A stretch of DNA of 64,000 bases from Dokdonella_A sp937902695. GTDB lineage: Bacteria; Pseudomonadota; Gammaproteobacteria; Xanthomonadales; Rhodanobacteraceae. Shown here in pieces: positions 35,075 through 43,680 of the stretch. How positions within the stretch are numbered: the first letter of the stretch is position 1; every line of letters begins with the position of its first letter. Where the stretch lies: positions 15,084-79,083 of the forward strand of contig JBEHYO010000007.1 in the NCBI GenBank assembly GCA_048498135.1. Reading direction: 5' to 3'. The position numbers and the translations under genes are program-made. The notes beneath the pieces are model-generated. The model worked only from the letters and a program-made list of their open reading frames with translations. It was not told the DNA's origin and made no database searches.

Positions 35075-37048
35075 TCAGAGCGAGGTCGGAACGATCGACT
35101 GCGCCTTGTACGTCGTCGGCGAGCCGGACGTCGCGACATGCAGCGCGACCGCACCGTTGCCGCGCGAGCTGGCCTGCGGATGCGAGATGGGACCGGGCGC
35201 GGCGTTCACGGTGATCGAGAACGTGTACATGCTGCCCCAGTCGAGCGTGTTCGTCCCGGGCGCCGTCCACGTCACCGCGCCGCCGGTCGTCGAGGCCGTC
35301 CACTGGCCCGAGCCGTCGACCGTGCCGTTGTGGAACGTCGTCGCGCTGACCGTCGCGCCTGAGGGAACCGGCACCGAGAACGAGTCGAAGCCCTTGTTGC
35401 TGACGACGCGCGGATCGGGACCGTTCTCGGGCGCCTGCACGACGGCGCGCGCGAAGTCGAGGTTCTCGACCGCGTAGATGTAGCGCCACGTGCCGTTTCC
35501 GTTGTCGACGACCTTGACCGCGACGCGCGTGTGGCCCTCGGCGCTGCCGATCTGCGTGTTCAGCGTGTTCGCGGCCGGCTGCGTCGGGCTCACCCAGCGG
35601 TTCACGGCGGGGCCGAGCTTGAATCCACTCTGGCTCGACAGCGACCACTGGTTGCTCGCGTAGTGCGGCGTGCCGTTGATCGTGCCCATCGAGTTCTCGA
35701 TGTTGATGTCCTCGCGCGCGACGTACCACGACTCCATCAAGTATGTCGCACCGGCATTCAGTGCGGGATCGAGCTGCGATTCGTGGACCTGCATGCGCTG
35801 CGTCCACGAGTTGTTGCCGTTGCTGTGCTCGTTGCCCGTGCACGACGAATCCCAGATCGAGCCGCAGCGGCCCCAGATGCCGGTGGCCGGCACGATCTCG
35901 GAGCGCGGGCCCATGTCGCCGGGGCTGTCGTTGTTGCCGCTGCCGTACGTGTCGCCGCAGCCGCGGCCGAGCGAATCGAACTCGTTGCAGCTGTCGAGGC
36001 AGCCGGCGTTGATCGTCAGGAACGCGTGCTTGACGCCCGAGCGGCCGATCTGGTCGATGCTGCCGTCGGCGTTGATGCGGTACATGTTCCAGATCAGGAA
36101 CGGATGCTGGTCGTTGTTGTACGGCGCGTTTTCGCCGCTGAACATCTGGTGCCAGGCGACGTTGCCGGCGTAGAGCGCCGAGCTCGTGCCGTTCGGATCG
36201 CCCGAGATGGTCTGCTGCTGCGAGCCGTTGTTGACGTTGTTGCGCAGCGTCGAGTTCGGCGCAACGCTCGCGATGCCGTCGTTCGCGCCGCCGGGACCGT
36301 CGCAGCTCTGGCAGCCGACCGGATCGTACTGCGTGGCCTGCATGAAGAGATCGGCCTGGTAGGTCGCGCCGGGCACGCCGGGCACGCCGACGTCCGGCCA
36401 CGGATACGGCGAGCACTCGCGGCCGCGGAGCGAGGCCTGGTCGACGCCCTGCACGAAGATGTCGGTGTTCATCGCGATGTCGCCGAGGTTCCAAGCCCCG
36501 GCTTCGGGCACGCCGATGCGGTTGGCGAGCGCCTGGCTCATGCGCAGGTTCGCCGACACGATCTCGAGGCCGTGCTCGTTGTTGGCGAGCCGGAACATGA
36601 GGCTGTCGCTGTAGAACCACGCCTTGCCGTCGCTGCTGACGAGATCGAGGATGTTGCTGCCGTCGGTGCGGGCGCGCAGCGTCAGATCGCGAAGATCGAC
36701 CGCGCTTCCGTCGCGCAGCTTGAGGACGAAACCGCCGCGCATCTGCAGCGAGCCGCCGGTGAAATTGCGCAGCGATGCGTTGTTGACCGTGAATTGCAGC
36801 CCCGCGTTCTGGCGGAGGTCGAACCACTCGTGCAGGCGGAAATCCTGCTTGGCAAGCTTGCCGGTCGGTGCATCGGCCACGGTGAGGCCGAGATTGCCGA
36901 GCAGATCGCGGTTCCAGCGCACGCCGATCTGCCCGCCCCATGCGGACCAGCTCTGCGTCGCCTGCTGATTTGCCTTTTCGATGACACCTGCGTGCGCGGC
37001 CGGAAGAACGGCAGCCGCAATGAGCAAAGCCAATGCGTGAAACTTCAT
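35075..37048 (-). CDS. Cysteine-rich secreted protein, paralogue 1 (no GFD tail)
   Basis: A 657-residue protein with a signal peptide (MKFHALALLIAAAVLPAAHA) and an N-terminal motif 'AGVIEKANQQATQSWSAWGG'. Core motifs are 'VGCQSCDGPGGANDG', 'NNDQHPFLIWNMYRINADGS', 'GRSGVKHAFLTINAGCLDSC', 'RGCGDTYGSGNNDS' and 'WGRCGSIWDSSC', implying several disulfides. Its C-terminal region has an Ig-like 'LDWGSMYTFSITV'. I do not recognise a named family, but similar 'GVKHAF/DQHPF' proteins exist elsewhere. I use ATG 37048 because GGGG lies eight bases upstream; ATG 37054 is too close to it. It lies 93 bases after paralogue 2 and ends 45 bases from the terminator. Confidence 0.8.
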   Translation of the reverse strand: MKFHALALLIAAAVLPAAHAGVIEKANQQATQSWSAWGGQIGVRWNRDLLGNLGLTVADAPTGKLAKQDFRLHEWFDLRQNAGLQFTVNNASLRNFTGGSLQMRGGFVLKLRDGSAVDLRDLTLRARTDGSNILDLVSSDGKAWFYSDSLMFRLANNEHGLEIVSANLRMSQALANRIGVPEAGAWNLGDIAMNTDIFVQGVDQASLRGRECSPYPWPDVGVPGVPGATYQADLFMQATQYDPVGCQSCDGPGGANDGIASVAPNSTLRNNVNNGSQQQTISGDPNGTSSALYAGNVAWHQMFSGENAPYNNDQHPFLIWNMYRINADGSIDQIGRSGVKHAFLTINAGCLDSCNEFDSLGRGCGDTYGSGNNDSPGDMGPRSEIVPATGIWGRCGSIWDSSCTGNEHSNGNNSWTQRMQVHESQLDPALNAGATYLMESWYVAREDINIENSMGTINGTPHYASNQWSLSSQSGFKLGPAVNRWVSPTQPAANTLNTQIGSAEGHTRVAVKVVDNGNGTWRYIYAVENLDFARAVVQAPENGPDPRVVSNKGFDSFSVPVPSGATVSATTFHNGTVDGSGQWTASTTGGAVTWTAPGTNTLDWGSMYTFSITVNAAPGPISHPQASSRGNGAVALHVATSGSPTTYKAQSIVPTSL

Positions 37049-37141
37049 CGTCATTACCCCGGGATCAGTGATTGCTTGGGAATGCGGGTTGGGAACATGT
37101 GGGCAGCTGCGCGGCTGGCACCGTGCAGCTGCCCGAGGACA

Positions 37142-39163
37142 TCACGGAGTTCCGTCGAATCCATCCGTGAATACGGTGTCGTCCGGCGCCGACGGCGCGG
37201 GAACGAGCGTGGCGACGTCGTACGAGGCCGGCGTTCCGTCCTCCGCGACATGAAGCGTTGCGTTGCCGGCGACCGGGCCCGAGCTCGACACGATGGAGTA
37301 CGAGTACATCGTGCCCCAGTCGAGCGTCGCGCCCTGCGGCGCGGTCCAGGTGACCGTGCCGTCGGTGGTCGAGGATGTCCATGCGTTCGCGTTGTCGACG
37401 GTGCCGTTCCTGAAGTTGGTCGCACCGATCGCGCCGCCGGCCGGGATCGACAGGCTGTCGAAGCCCATGTTGCTGACGACGCGCGGATCGGGACCGTGCC
37501 CGGTGCCCTGCCCCGCCGTGACGGCGCGAGCGAAATCGAAGTTCATGACCGCGTAGTCGTAGCGCCATGTGCCGTCGCCGAGATCGGTGACCTTGACCGC
37601 AACCTTCGCGTGGCCTTCGTTCACCGCGAGCTCGGTATTCATCGAGTTCGGCGGCAGGTTGGTCGGATCGACCCAGCGATCGATCGCGGCGCCCAGGCGG
37701 AAGTTCGACTGGCCGCTGAAGGACCACATGTTGCTCTGGTAATGCGGCGTGCCGGTGACGGTCGCCATCGAGTTGTAGATGTTGATGTCCTGACGCGCGA
37801 TGTACCAGGAATCCATCAGGTACGTCGCGCCCGGATTCGCGGCGGGATCGACCTGCGACTCGTGCGTCTTGAGGCGCTGCGTCCACTCGTCGTTGCCGCC
37901 GTCCGAGACGTCGTAGTTGCCGGTGCAGTTCGGATCGAAGATCGATCCGCAGCGGCCCCAGATGGCTTTGGCCGGCACGATTTCGCTGCGCGGCGCCATG
38001 TCCCAGGGACTGTCGTTGTTGCCGCTGCCGTAGGTATCGCCGCAGCCGCGGCCGAGCGCGTGACCGCCGAGGTGGTCGCAACTGTCGAGGCAGCCGCCGT
38101 TGACGCTGACGAACGCGTGCTTGACGCCCGAACGGCCGATCTGCTCGAAGCTGCCGTCGGCGTTGAAGCGATAGAGGTTCCAGATCAGGAACGGATGTTG
38201 GTCGTTCTTGTACGGCGGATTGTAGTTCGGCGGATTGCCGCTGAACTTCGTCCACCACGCGATGTAGCCTGCGTAGAGCGCCGTGCTCGTGCCGAGCGGA
38301 TCGCCCGAGATCGTCGCCTGCGCGGTGCCGTCGTTGACGTTGTTGCGCAGCGTCGAGCTCGGTGCCCACGACACGGTGCCGTCGTTCGCGCCGCCCGGGC
38401 CGTCGCACGACTGGCAGCCGACCGGATCGAACTGGATCGCCTGCATGAAGAGATCGGCCTGGTACGACTCGCCGCTCACGCCTTCGACCGCGGTGCCGGG
38501 CCACGGATACGGATCGCACGAGCCGCCTTCGACGACGTCGACGCCCTGGATGTTGATCGCCGTGTTGAGCATGAGGTCGGCGATTTCGATGTTCGCCGCG
38601 TCCGACCGGCCGATGCGGTTGGCGAGCGCGGGTGCGATGCGAAGATCCGCCGCGCGGATCGCAAGCGTCTTCTTGCCGTTGGCGAGCTCGAACATCACGC
38701 GATCGGTATAGAACCAGGCCTTGCCGTCGCCGCTGACCACGTCGAGCACCTTGGGATCGTCGGCGCGTATGCGGAACGAGAGGTCGCGAAGATCGATCGC
38801 GCTTCCGTCGGCGAGCCTGAGCACGTAGCCGCCGCGCATCTGCAGCATGCCGCCGGTGAACTGCTGCATCGACCCGTTCTTGACCGTGAAGGTCAAGCCG
38901 CCCGTCTCGCGCACGTCGAACCATTCATGACCGCGCAGATTCTTCGACAGCTGCTGCCCCGTGGGCGACGCTTCGATGTGAATGCCGATATTGCCGAGGA
39001 TGCCGCGGTTCCAGCGGAAGCCGATGTCGCCGCCCCACGCGGACCAGGACTGCTGTCCGGCGGCTTCGGCCTTCTGCGCCTTGTCGATGACTCCCGCATG
39101 CGACGGCGCGGACCCCAAAACGAACGCGCACGCAAGCGCGAGCGCACTTACCCGAACAACCAT
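37142..39163 (-). CDS. Cysteine-rich secreted protein, paralogue 2 with GFD tail
   Basis: A 673-residue secreted protein, the closest relative of paralogue 1 in the window. It has the signal 'ALALACAFVLGSAPSHA', then 'GVIDKAQKAEAAGQQSWSAW', 'VGCQSCDGPGGANDG', 'KNDQHPFLIWNLYRFNADGS', 'GRSGVKHAFVSVNGGCLDSC', 'GCGDTYGSGNNDS' and 'WGRCGSIFDPNC'. It differs by ending 'DDTVFTDGFDGTP', the GFD-type tail, which paralogue 1 lacks. GGGGGTG precedes ATG 39163. It is first of a likely two-gene transcript ending at the terminator near 35 kb. The function is unknown. Confidence 0.8.
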   Translation of the reverse strand: MVVRVSALALACAFVLGSAPSHAGVIDKAQKAEAAGQQSWSAWGGDIGFRWNRGILGNIGIHIEASPTGQQLSKNLRGHEWFDVRETGGLTFTVKNGSMQQFTGGMLQMRGGYVLRLADGSAIDLRDLSFRIRADDPKVLDVVSGDGKAWFYTDRVMFELANGKKTLAIRAADLRIAPALANRIGRSDAANIEIADLMLNTAINIQGVDVVEGGSCDPYPWPGTAVEGVSGESYQADLFMQAIQFDPVGCQSCDGPGGANDGTVSWAPSSTLRNNVNDGTAQATISGDPLGTSTALYAGYIAWWTKFSGNPPNYNPPYKNDQHPFLIWNLYRFNADGSFEQIGRSGVKHAFVSVNGGCLDSCDHLGGHALGRGCGDTYGSGNNDSPWDMAPRSEIVPAKAIWGRCGSIFDPNCTGNYDVSDGGNDEWTQRLKTHESQVDPAANPGATYLMDSWYIARQDINIYNSMATVTGTPHYQSNMWSFSGQSNFRLGAAIDRWVDPTNLPPNSMNTELAVNEGHAKVAVKVTDLGDGTWRYDYAVMNFDFARAVTAGQGTGHGPDPRVVSNMGFDSLSIPAGGAIGATNFRNGTVDNANAWTSSTTDGTVTWTAPQGATLDWGTMYSYSIVSSSGPVAGNATLHVAEDGTPASYDVATLVPAPSAPDDTVFTDGFDGTP

Positions 39164-39483
39164 GTTTCACCCCCATGGAAGAGGAACGGCTTGCCACGAC
39201 GTTCCGAAAGGACTAACCCACGGAATCTATCACGGGCGCGCGGCCCGGAATCATGCGGCGCAGCATGACCGTCCGGGGGTTTCCCGCGGTCCGCCAACGG
39301 CGCGCGGGCGACGGCCTTCCCGCGCCGGAGAACCGCGGCCTTCGTCGCGTCGCGTCCCTCGCGATGCGCCCGTAAATATATGTAAAGCCGGAGCCGGCCG
39401 GGCCCGATCCGATGCGCGCTGCACCCGCCGGCGCATCGAACCGGGACGCGGCGGGCGATTGTCGGCGCCGCCGCAACAATCGC
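39164..39483. other. 320-base spacer with hairpin after the cytochrome gene
   Basis: It holds a hairpin directly abutting the cytochrome stop (GCGATTGT 39455-39462 with ACAATCGC 39476-39483), a possible minus-strand transcript end without a U-run. It also has an AT-rich TAAATATATG near 39372 in otherwise very GC-rich DNA, which could be part of a promoter for paralogue 2. No gene is seen. Confidence 0.45.
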
Positions 39484-41523
39484 TCAGCGCGTCGAGGTCG
39501 ACGCCGCGCTCGTCTGCATCAGCTCGGGCGGCGACTTGCCGTAACCGGGCTGCGTCGCGTCGTCGGGCGCGTTGTTCCAGAGCTCGTAGACGTACTCGCC
39601 GCGCGTGCGCGACTGCGGACCGACCGTGAACGGCCGGTCGGGCGTGCCGCCGGCGCACATCTGGTTCTCGCCCTCGAAGCCCTCGTTCACCGCTTCGTCG
39701 CGCAGGAACCTGACGTACTCGCTGCTCGCGGTCTGATAGTAGAGCCGCGCGGTCGCCGTCAGCGGCGTGACCGTGCCGGCGGGCACGGAGAGCGTGTACG
39801 TCGCCGTGTCGAAGTTGACGAGCACGCCCGAGCCCGGCGACGTCTCCGGATAGGTGTAGCCGACCGGCCGCAGGTCATAGCCGTTCGGATCGGCCGCCGT
39901 CGCCGGCGTGAAGCCGAGCGGCGGGATGCGGCTGTCGCGCGCGATGCAGTCGTTGAGGACGAAATGGAACATCTTCTCGCTCGAGGCGTTCTCGATGTCG
40001 CACGCGCCGGTGCCCTGGTAATTCCAGATGCCCTGCTGCACTTCGTAGACGCGTGCCTGCGGATCCTCGGTCAGCTGCGCGGTCGCCGCATCGTACGGCG
40101 CGCTCTCGAACACGAGGCCGCCGTTCGCATCGCGCACCTGCATGTTGAGCCACATGCGCCGGCCTTCGGCGTAGCCCGTCGGAAGCTTGTGGCCCGAGAG
40201 ATTCGTCACCTTGACCGAAAGCGCCATCGCGCCGGCGACCGTCGACGTCGGCGGCGTGTAGCTCTGGATCGTCGTGTCGAGCGCGGCCGCGGTGGTCAGG
40301 AACTCGCGCGCCCAGTCGATCGTCTGCTGCAGCGACAGCGTGCGGCAGCTGATCGGCGTTCCGCCGCCCGGCGGCTGCGCGCAATTGCCGGTCGTGTCGA
40401 GGCCGGCGCCGAACTCGCCCTTGATCACGCCGGGAATCCACGTGTTGCCGCCGACGAACGCATGCACCGGCAGATTGCCCGTGCGGTTGTTGGTGCGGAA
40501 CGAGCACACCGTCGCGTCCGGATCCTCGCTCTCGGGCATGTGGCAGCCCTGGCAGGTCGTCTCGGGCGTCTGCGCGTACTGGCTTTGCTGCCATTCGGCG
40601 AACGTGCGCTCGATCGGCATGGCATGCCCGGTGTCGGTGCCGTCGTCGAGCTTGAGCGTCTTCAGCGGCAGCGTGCCGTCGAAGCCGTCGCCGAAGATGC
40701 GGTCGGTTGCGATCGGCAGGTGCGTCACGTCGGGCGAGCTCACGTTGTGGCACGTGCCGCAGATCGCCGACTGCGTGTGGTACTCCGAATACATCCACTC
40801 GTGCGGCGGCGGCGCGGTGCCGTCGGTGTAGGCGTAGGGCCCGCGCCGGCACGGCGGTCCGCCGCCGCCGGTGTTCGCGCACGACACGTCGTCGACCCAG
40901 GCGTTGCCGCTATCGGTGTAGCCAGGCTCGCCGTTCGGTCCGTTCGGCATCAGCCGATGGCAGAAATGGCAGGTGACGCCGCCCATGTCGCTGTTGGTGT
41001 CGTCCGGCGCATCGTAGGTGCCGTTGAGCAGGCACGCGGCCGCGCCCTTGACCGGATCGTTCGGCGGGCCGAATCCCGGCTTGACGACGTGGCCCATGAG
41101 CCAGCCGCGCGGCGTGTGACAGCGCAGGCAATAATCGCCCGAACCGGGGACGTCGTTGTTGGCGATGTCGAGCGCGGCGAAGAACAGGGGATCGCGCGTC
41201 GCGTTCGCCATCATGCTGCCGGACCACGTCGGAAACGGGCGGAACGCCGGCGCCGTATCCGGATCGCCGCCGGCCACGGCGTGACATCCGCTGCACTGCG
41301 GCTCGGGCGGCTGGATGTCGTAGAGCAAGCCGGGCTGCGTGCCGTGCGGCGTGAAATCGGTCGTCGCGGCGCCGCCGGCCGGCGCGAGCTGGTCCGACAC
41401 CGCGAGCCAGCTGCGCGCGACGACCTGCGCGTTCGCCGTCGATGCGACCGCGCAGGCCAGTCCGACCATTGCAATGCGATGAAAGACGACCGTCCCGATG
41501 AAACGCATGCCCGCTCGAATCAT
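39484..41523 (-). CDS. Pentahaem c-type cytochrome, secreted
   Basis: A 679-residue exported protein with signal peptide 'GLACAVASTANA'. It has five CxxCH haem-binding motifs: CSGCH 77-81, CLRCH 132-136, CHFCH 185-189, CGTCH 255-259 and CQGCH 324-328. All lie in the N-terminal half; the C-terminal half (about 400-679) is haem-free and beta-rich ('MALSVKVTNLSGHKLPTGYA'). Between haems 4 and 5 lies 'DRIFGDGFDGTLPLK', like the GFD tail but internal. It starts 17 bases after the stop of paralogue 3, so the two are probably one operon. An electron-transfer role is likely; the partner and substrate are not known. Confidence 0.85.
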   Translation of the reverse strand: MIRAGMRFIGTVVFHRIAMVGLACAVASTANAQVVARSWLAVSDQLAPAGGAATTDFTPHGTQPGLLYDIQPPEPQCSGCHAVAGGDPDTAPAFRPFPTWSGSMMANATRDPLFFAALDIANNDVPGSGDYCLRCHTPRGWLMGHVVKPGFGPPNDPVKGAAACLLNGTYDAPDDTNSDMGGVTCHFCHRLMPNGPNGEPGYTDSGNAWVDDVSCANTGGGGPPCRRGPYAYTDGTAPPPHEWMYSEYHTQSAICGTCHNVSSPDVTHLPIATDRIFGDGFDGTLPLKTLKLDDGTDTGHAMPIERTFAEWQQSQYAQTPETTCQGCHMPESEDPDATVCSFRTNNRTGNLPVHAFVGGNTWIPGVIKGEFGAGLDTTGNCAQPPGGGTPISCRTLSLQQTIDWAREFLTTAAALDTTIQSYTPPTSTVAGAMALSVKVTNLSGHKLPTGYAEGRRMWLNMQVRDANGGLVFESAPYDAATAQLTEDPQARVYEVQQGIWNYQGTGACDIENASSEKMFHFVLNDCIARDSRIPPLGFTPATAADPNGYDLRPVGYTYPETSPGSGVLVNFDTATYTLSVPAGTVTPLTATARLYYQTASSEYVRFLRDEAVNEGFEGENQMCAGGTPDRPFTVGPQSRTRGEYVYELWNNAPDDATQPGYGKSPPELMQTSAASTSTR

Positions 41524-41540
41524 GCTCACTCGAACCCTGC

Positions 41541-43544
41541 TCAATCGAACCCGTTGCCGAAGATGTCGTCGTTGCCGGCCGCCTGCGGCGTGAGGATGTC
41601 GAGCGAATACGGCAGCTCGGACTCGGTCGCCGTGGCGACGCCGACGAGCTGGATCGCACCGCTCCCCGGCGGCGCATTGGCGACGAACTCGAAATGGAAC
41701 ATCGTGCCCCAGTCCAGCGAGTGACCGGCCTGCGCGGTCCAGGTGACGGCGTTGGCGGCCGTGCTGGCGGCCCAGTCGTTGCCCGTGCTCGTGTCGGTGT
41801 CGTCGAAGCGCAGGCCCGAAATCGTGGTGCCCGCGGCGATCGGCACGCTGAAGCGCCCGAAGCCGTGGTTCGAATCGATCTTGAGATTCGGTTCGTCCGG
41901 ATGGGCGGCATCGATCTGCGCGTGCGCGTAGTCGAAGTTCTGCACGGCATACTCGTAACGCCACTGGTTGCTGCCGAGGTCGGTCACCTTGACCGCGATG
42001 CGCGCGCGGCCGAGCGGCGTGGACAGCTCCTGGTTGGCCGCGTTCGCCGGCGGCGCGCTCGGATCGATCCAGAGATTCAGCACCGGGCCGAGATGGAAAT
42101 CGGCGCCGTTCGGGCTGTCGCCGACGAGGTTGACGTTCCAGTTGGCGCCCGACTTGTCGAACGTGACCTCGCGCCAGCCCATCGAGTTGTAGATCGCGTT
42201 GTCGTCGCGCACGACGTACCAGTACTCATGGTAGTAGTGCGCGCCGGTCGCGGCCGGCGTCTCGATCTCGCTCTCGGTGACGCTCTCGCGGAACTGGTAG
42301 AGATCGCGCGCGCCGCCGTCGTTGTCCTCGTTGCCGTCGCAATTCGCGTCGTAGACCGAGCCGCAGCGTCCCCACTGCGCGGTGAACGGAATGATCTCCG
42401 TGCGCGGACCCAGATCGCTGCTCGAATCGTTGTTGTAGTTCGAATAGGTGTCTTCGCAGGTCGGCCAGATGATGTTTCCGCCCGAGCAGCCGCAGTTCCA
42501 GTTCACCGTGTAGAACGCGTGCTTCACGCCCGACACGCCGATCTGCTTGATGCGGCCGTCGGCGCCGACGCGATACGTCGCCCAGACGAGGAACGGATGC
42601 TGGTCGGAGTTGTACGGGCAGCCCGGGAACATCTGCGAGCACTCACCCTGGAACTTCGTCAGCCACGCGACCGCGGTCGTGCCGGCATTGCGCAGGCTCG
42701 AGTCCTGGTTGACGATGACCTTGCCGTTCGTGCTCGCCGTCGTGCAGCCGTTGCAGCGCTTGACGTAGACGCTGTCGTCGAAGCCGGTCCAGCCGCTCGC
42801 GGCATTGTCGTAGATCAGCAGAACATCGCCCTGCGACGACGGCGGATCGGGCCACGGCGCGCTGCAGGTGCCCTGCTCTTCGAGCGTGCTCTTGTCGCCT
42901 TCGTACGAATGCGCGCGGAAATCGAGGCCGCCGACCGGATCGCCGGCGAGCTCGGGATGGCCGAGCACCGCGGCGAAGTGCGCGGAGAGGCGCAGGTTCA
43001 TATGGCGCATCGAGAATATGTCAGGCGCGTCGTCCTCGAAGCCGTAGTGCGCATGGTCGGCCGTGAACCAGACAGTGCCGTCCTTGTCGACCACGTCGAG
43101 ACCGATGCGCGTCGACGGGCTCGCGCGCAGCGAAAAGCCGCGCAGGTCGACCGTGCCGCCGGGATATGCGAGCACGAAGCCGCCTTTATGCCGCAGGGCG
43201 CCGCCGCCGATGCCGGAAATCACGCGCCCGGTGTGATTGATCTCGAGCCCGCTCGCATCGAGGGCCCGGAACGCCGTGACTTCGTAGCGCACGCCGGGCT
43301 CGCCTGCCGTGCGCGACGCGGCGCCATCGACGCTCGCGATATGCACGCCGAGCCGGTCGAGCTCGTCGGGATTGAAATGAAAGCGCGTCTGTCCGCCCCA
43401 CGCGAGCCATGTGCCGCCGGGCGGCACGGTCTTCGCGGCAGCCTGCGCCTTGTCGATGACGCCGGCGCCGGCGAGAGGCGCGAAAACGGCGATCGCGGCC
43501 GCGACGGCGGCGATCGAGACGACGACACGGATCGACTTGCGCAT
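41541..43544 (-). CDS. Cysteine-rich secreted protein, paralogue 3 with GFD tail
   Basis: A 667-residue secreted protein: signal peptide 'MRKSIRVVVSIAAVAAAIAV', then 'AGVIDKAQAAAKTVPPGGTW' and 'RCNGCTTASTNG'. The family core follows: 'NSDQHPFLVWATYRVGADGR', 'GVSGVKHAFYTVNWNCGCSG', 'CEDTYSNYNNDSSSDLGPRT' and 'WGRCGSVYDANCDGNED'. It ends 'GNDDIFGNGFD'. It is more diverged from paralogues 1 and 2 than they are from each other. GGGGGAG precedes ATG 43544; the frame stays open upstream without good starts. It is the first gene of the operon with the pentahaem cytochrome. Confidence 0.8.
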   Translation of the reverse strand: MRKSIRVVVSIAAVAAAIAVFAPLAGAGVIDKAQAAAKTVPPGGTWLAWGGQTRFHFNPDELDRLGVHIASVDGAASRTAGEPGVRYEVTAFRALDASGLEINHTGRVISGIGGGALRHKGGFVLAYPGGTVDLRGFSLRASPSTRIGLDVVDKDGTVWFTADHAHYGFEDDAPDIFSMRHMNLRLSAHFAAVLGHPELAGDPVGGLDFRAHSYEGDKSTLEEQGTCSAPWPDPPSSQGDVLLIYDNAASGWTGFDDSVYVKRCNGCTTASTNGKVIVNQDSSLRNAGTTAVAWLTKFQGECSQMFPGCPYNSDQHPFLVWATYRVGADGRIKQIGVSGVKHAFYTVNWNCGCSGGNIIWPTCEDTYSNYNNDSSSDLGPRTEIIPFTAQWGRCGSVYDANCDGNEDNDGGARDLYQFRESVTESEIETPAATGAHYYHEYWYVVRDDNAIYNSMGWREVTFDKSGANWNVNLVGDSPNGADFHLGPVLNLWIDPSAPPANAANQELSTPLGRARIAVKVTDLGSNQWRYEYAVQNFDYAHAQIDAAHPDEPNLKIDSNHGFGRFSVPIAAGTTISGLRFDDTDTSTGNDWAASTAANAVTWTAQAGHSLDWGTMFHFEFVANAPPGSGAIQLVGVATATESELPYSLDILTPQAAGNDDIFGNGFD

Positions 43545-43680
43545 GGCTCCCCCGCAACGACGACGGTGACGCACGGCGGCCGCGAGATTCGCACCGGGCC
43601 GCCGCAAGGTGCGAGAGGCTAGCACAGGCACGGATCGACGCGGCGTAAAGAAGAACGCGTTTTTCGCCTGCGAACGTCGT

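Noticed and set aside
35531..39268. 1245-codon plus-strand open frame opposite paralogues 1 and 2
   Set aside because: The minus strand has signal peptides, ribosome sites and strongly conserved paralogous motifs; the plus frame is low-complexity Arg/Ala/Asp sequence.
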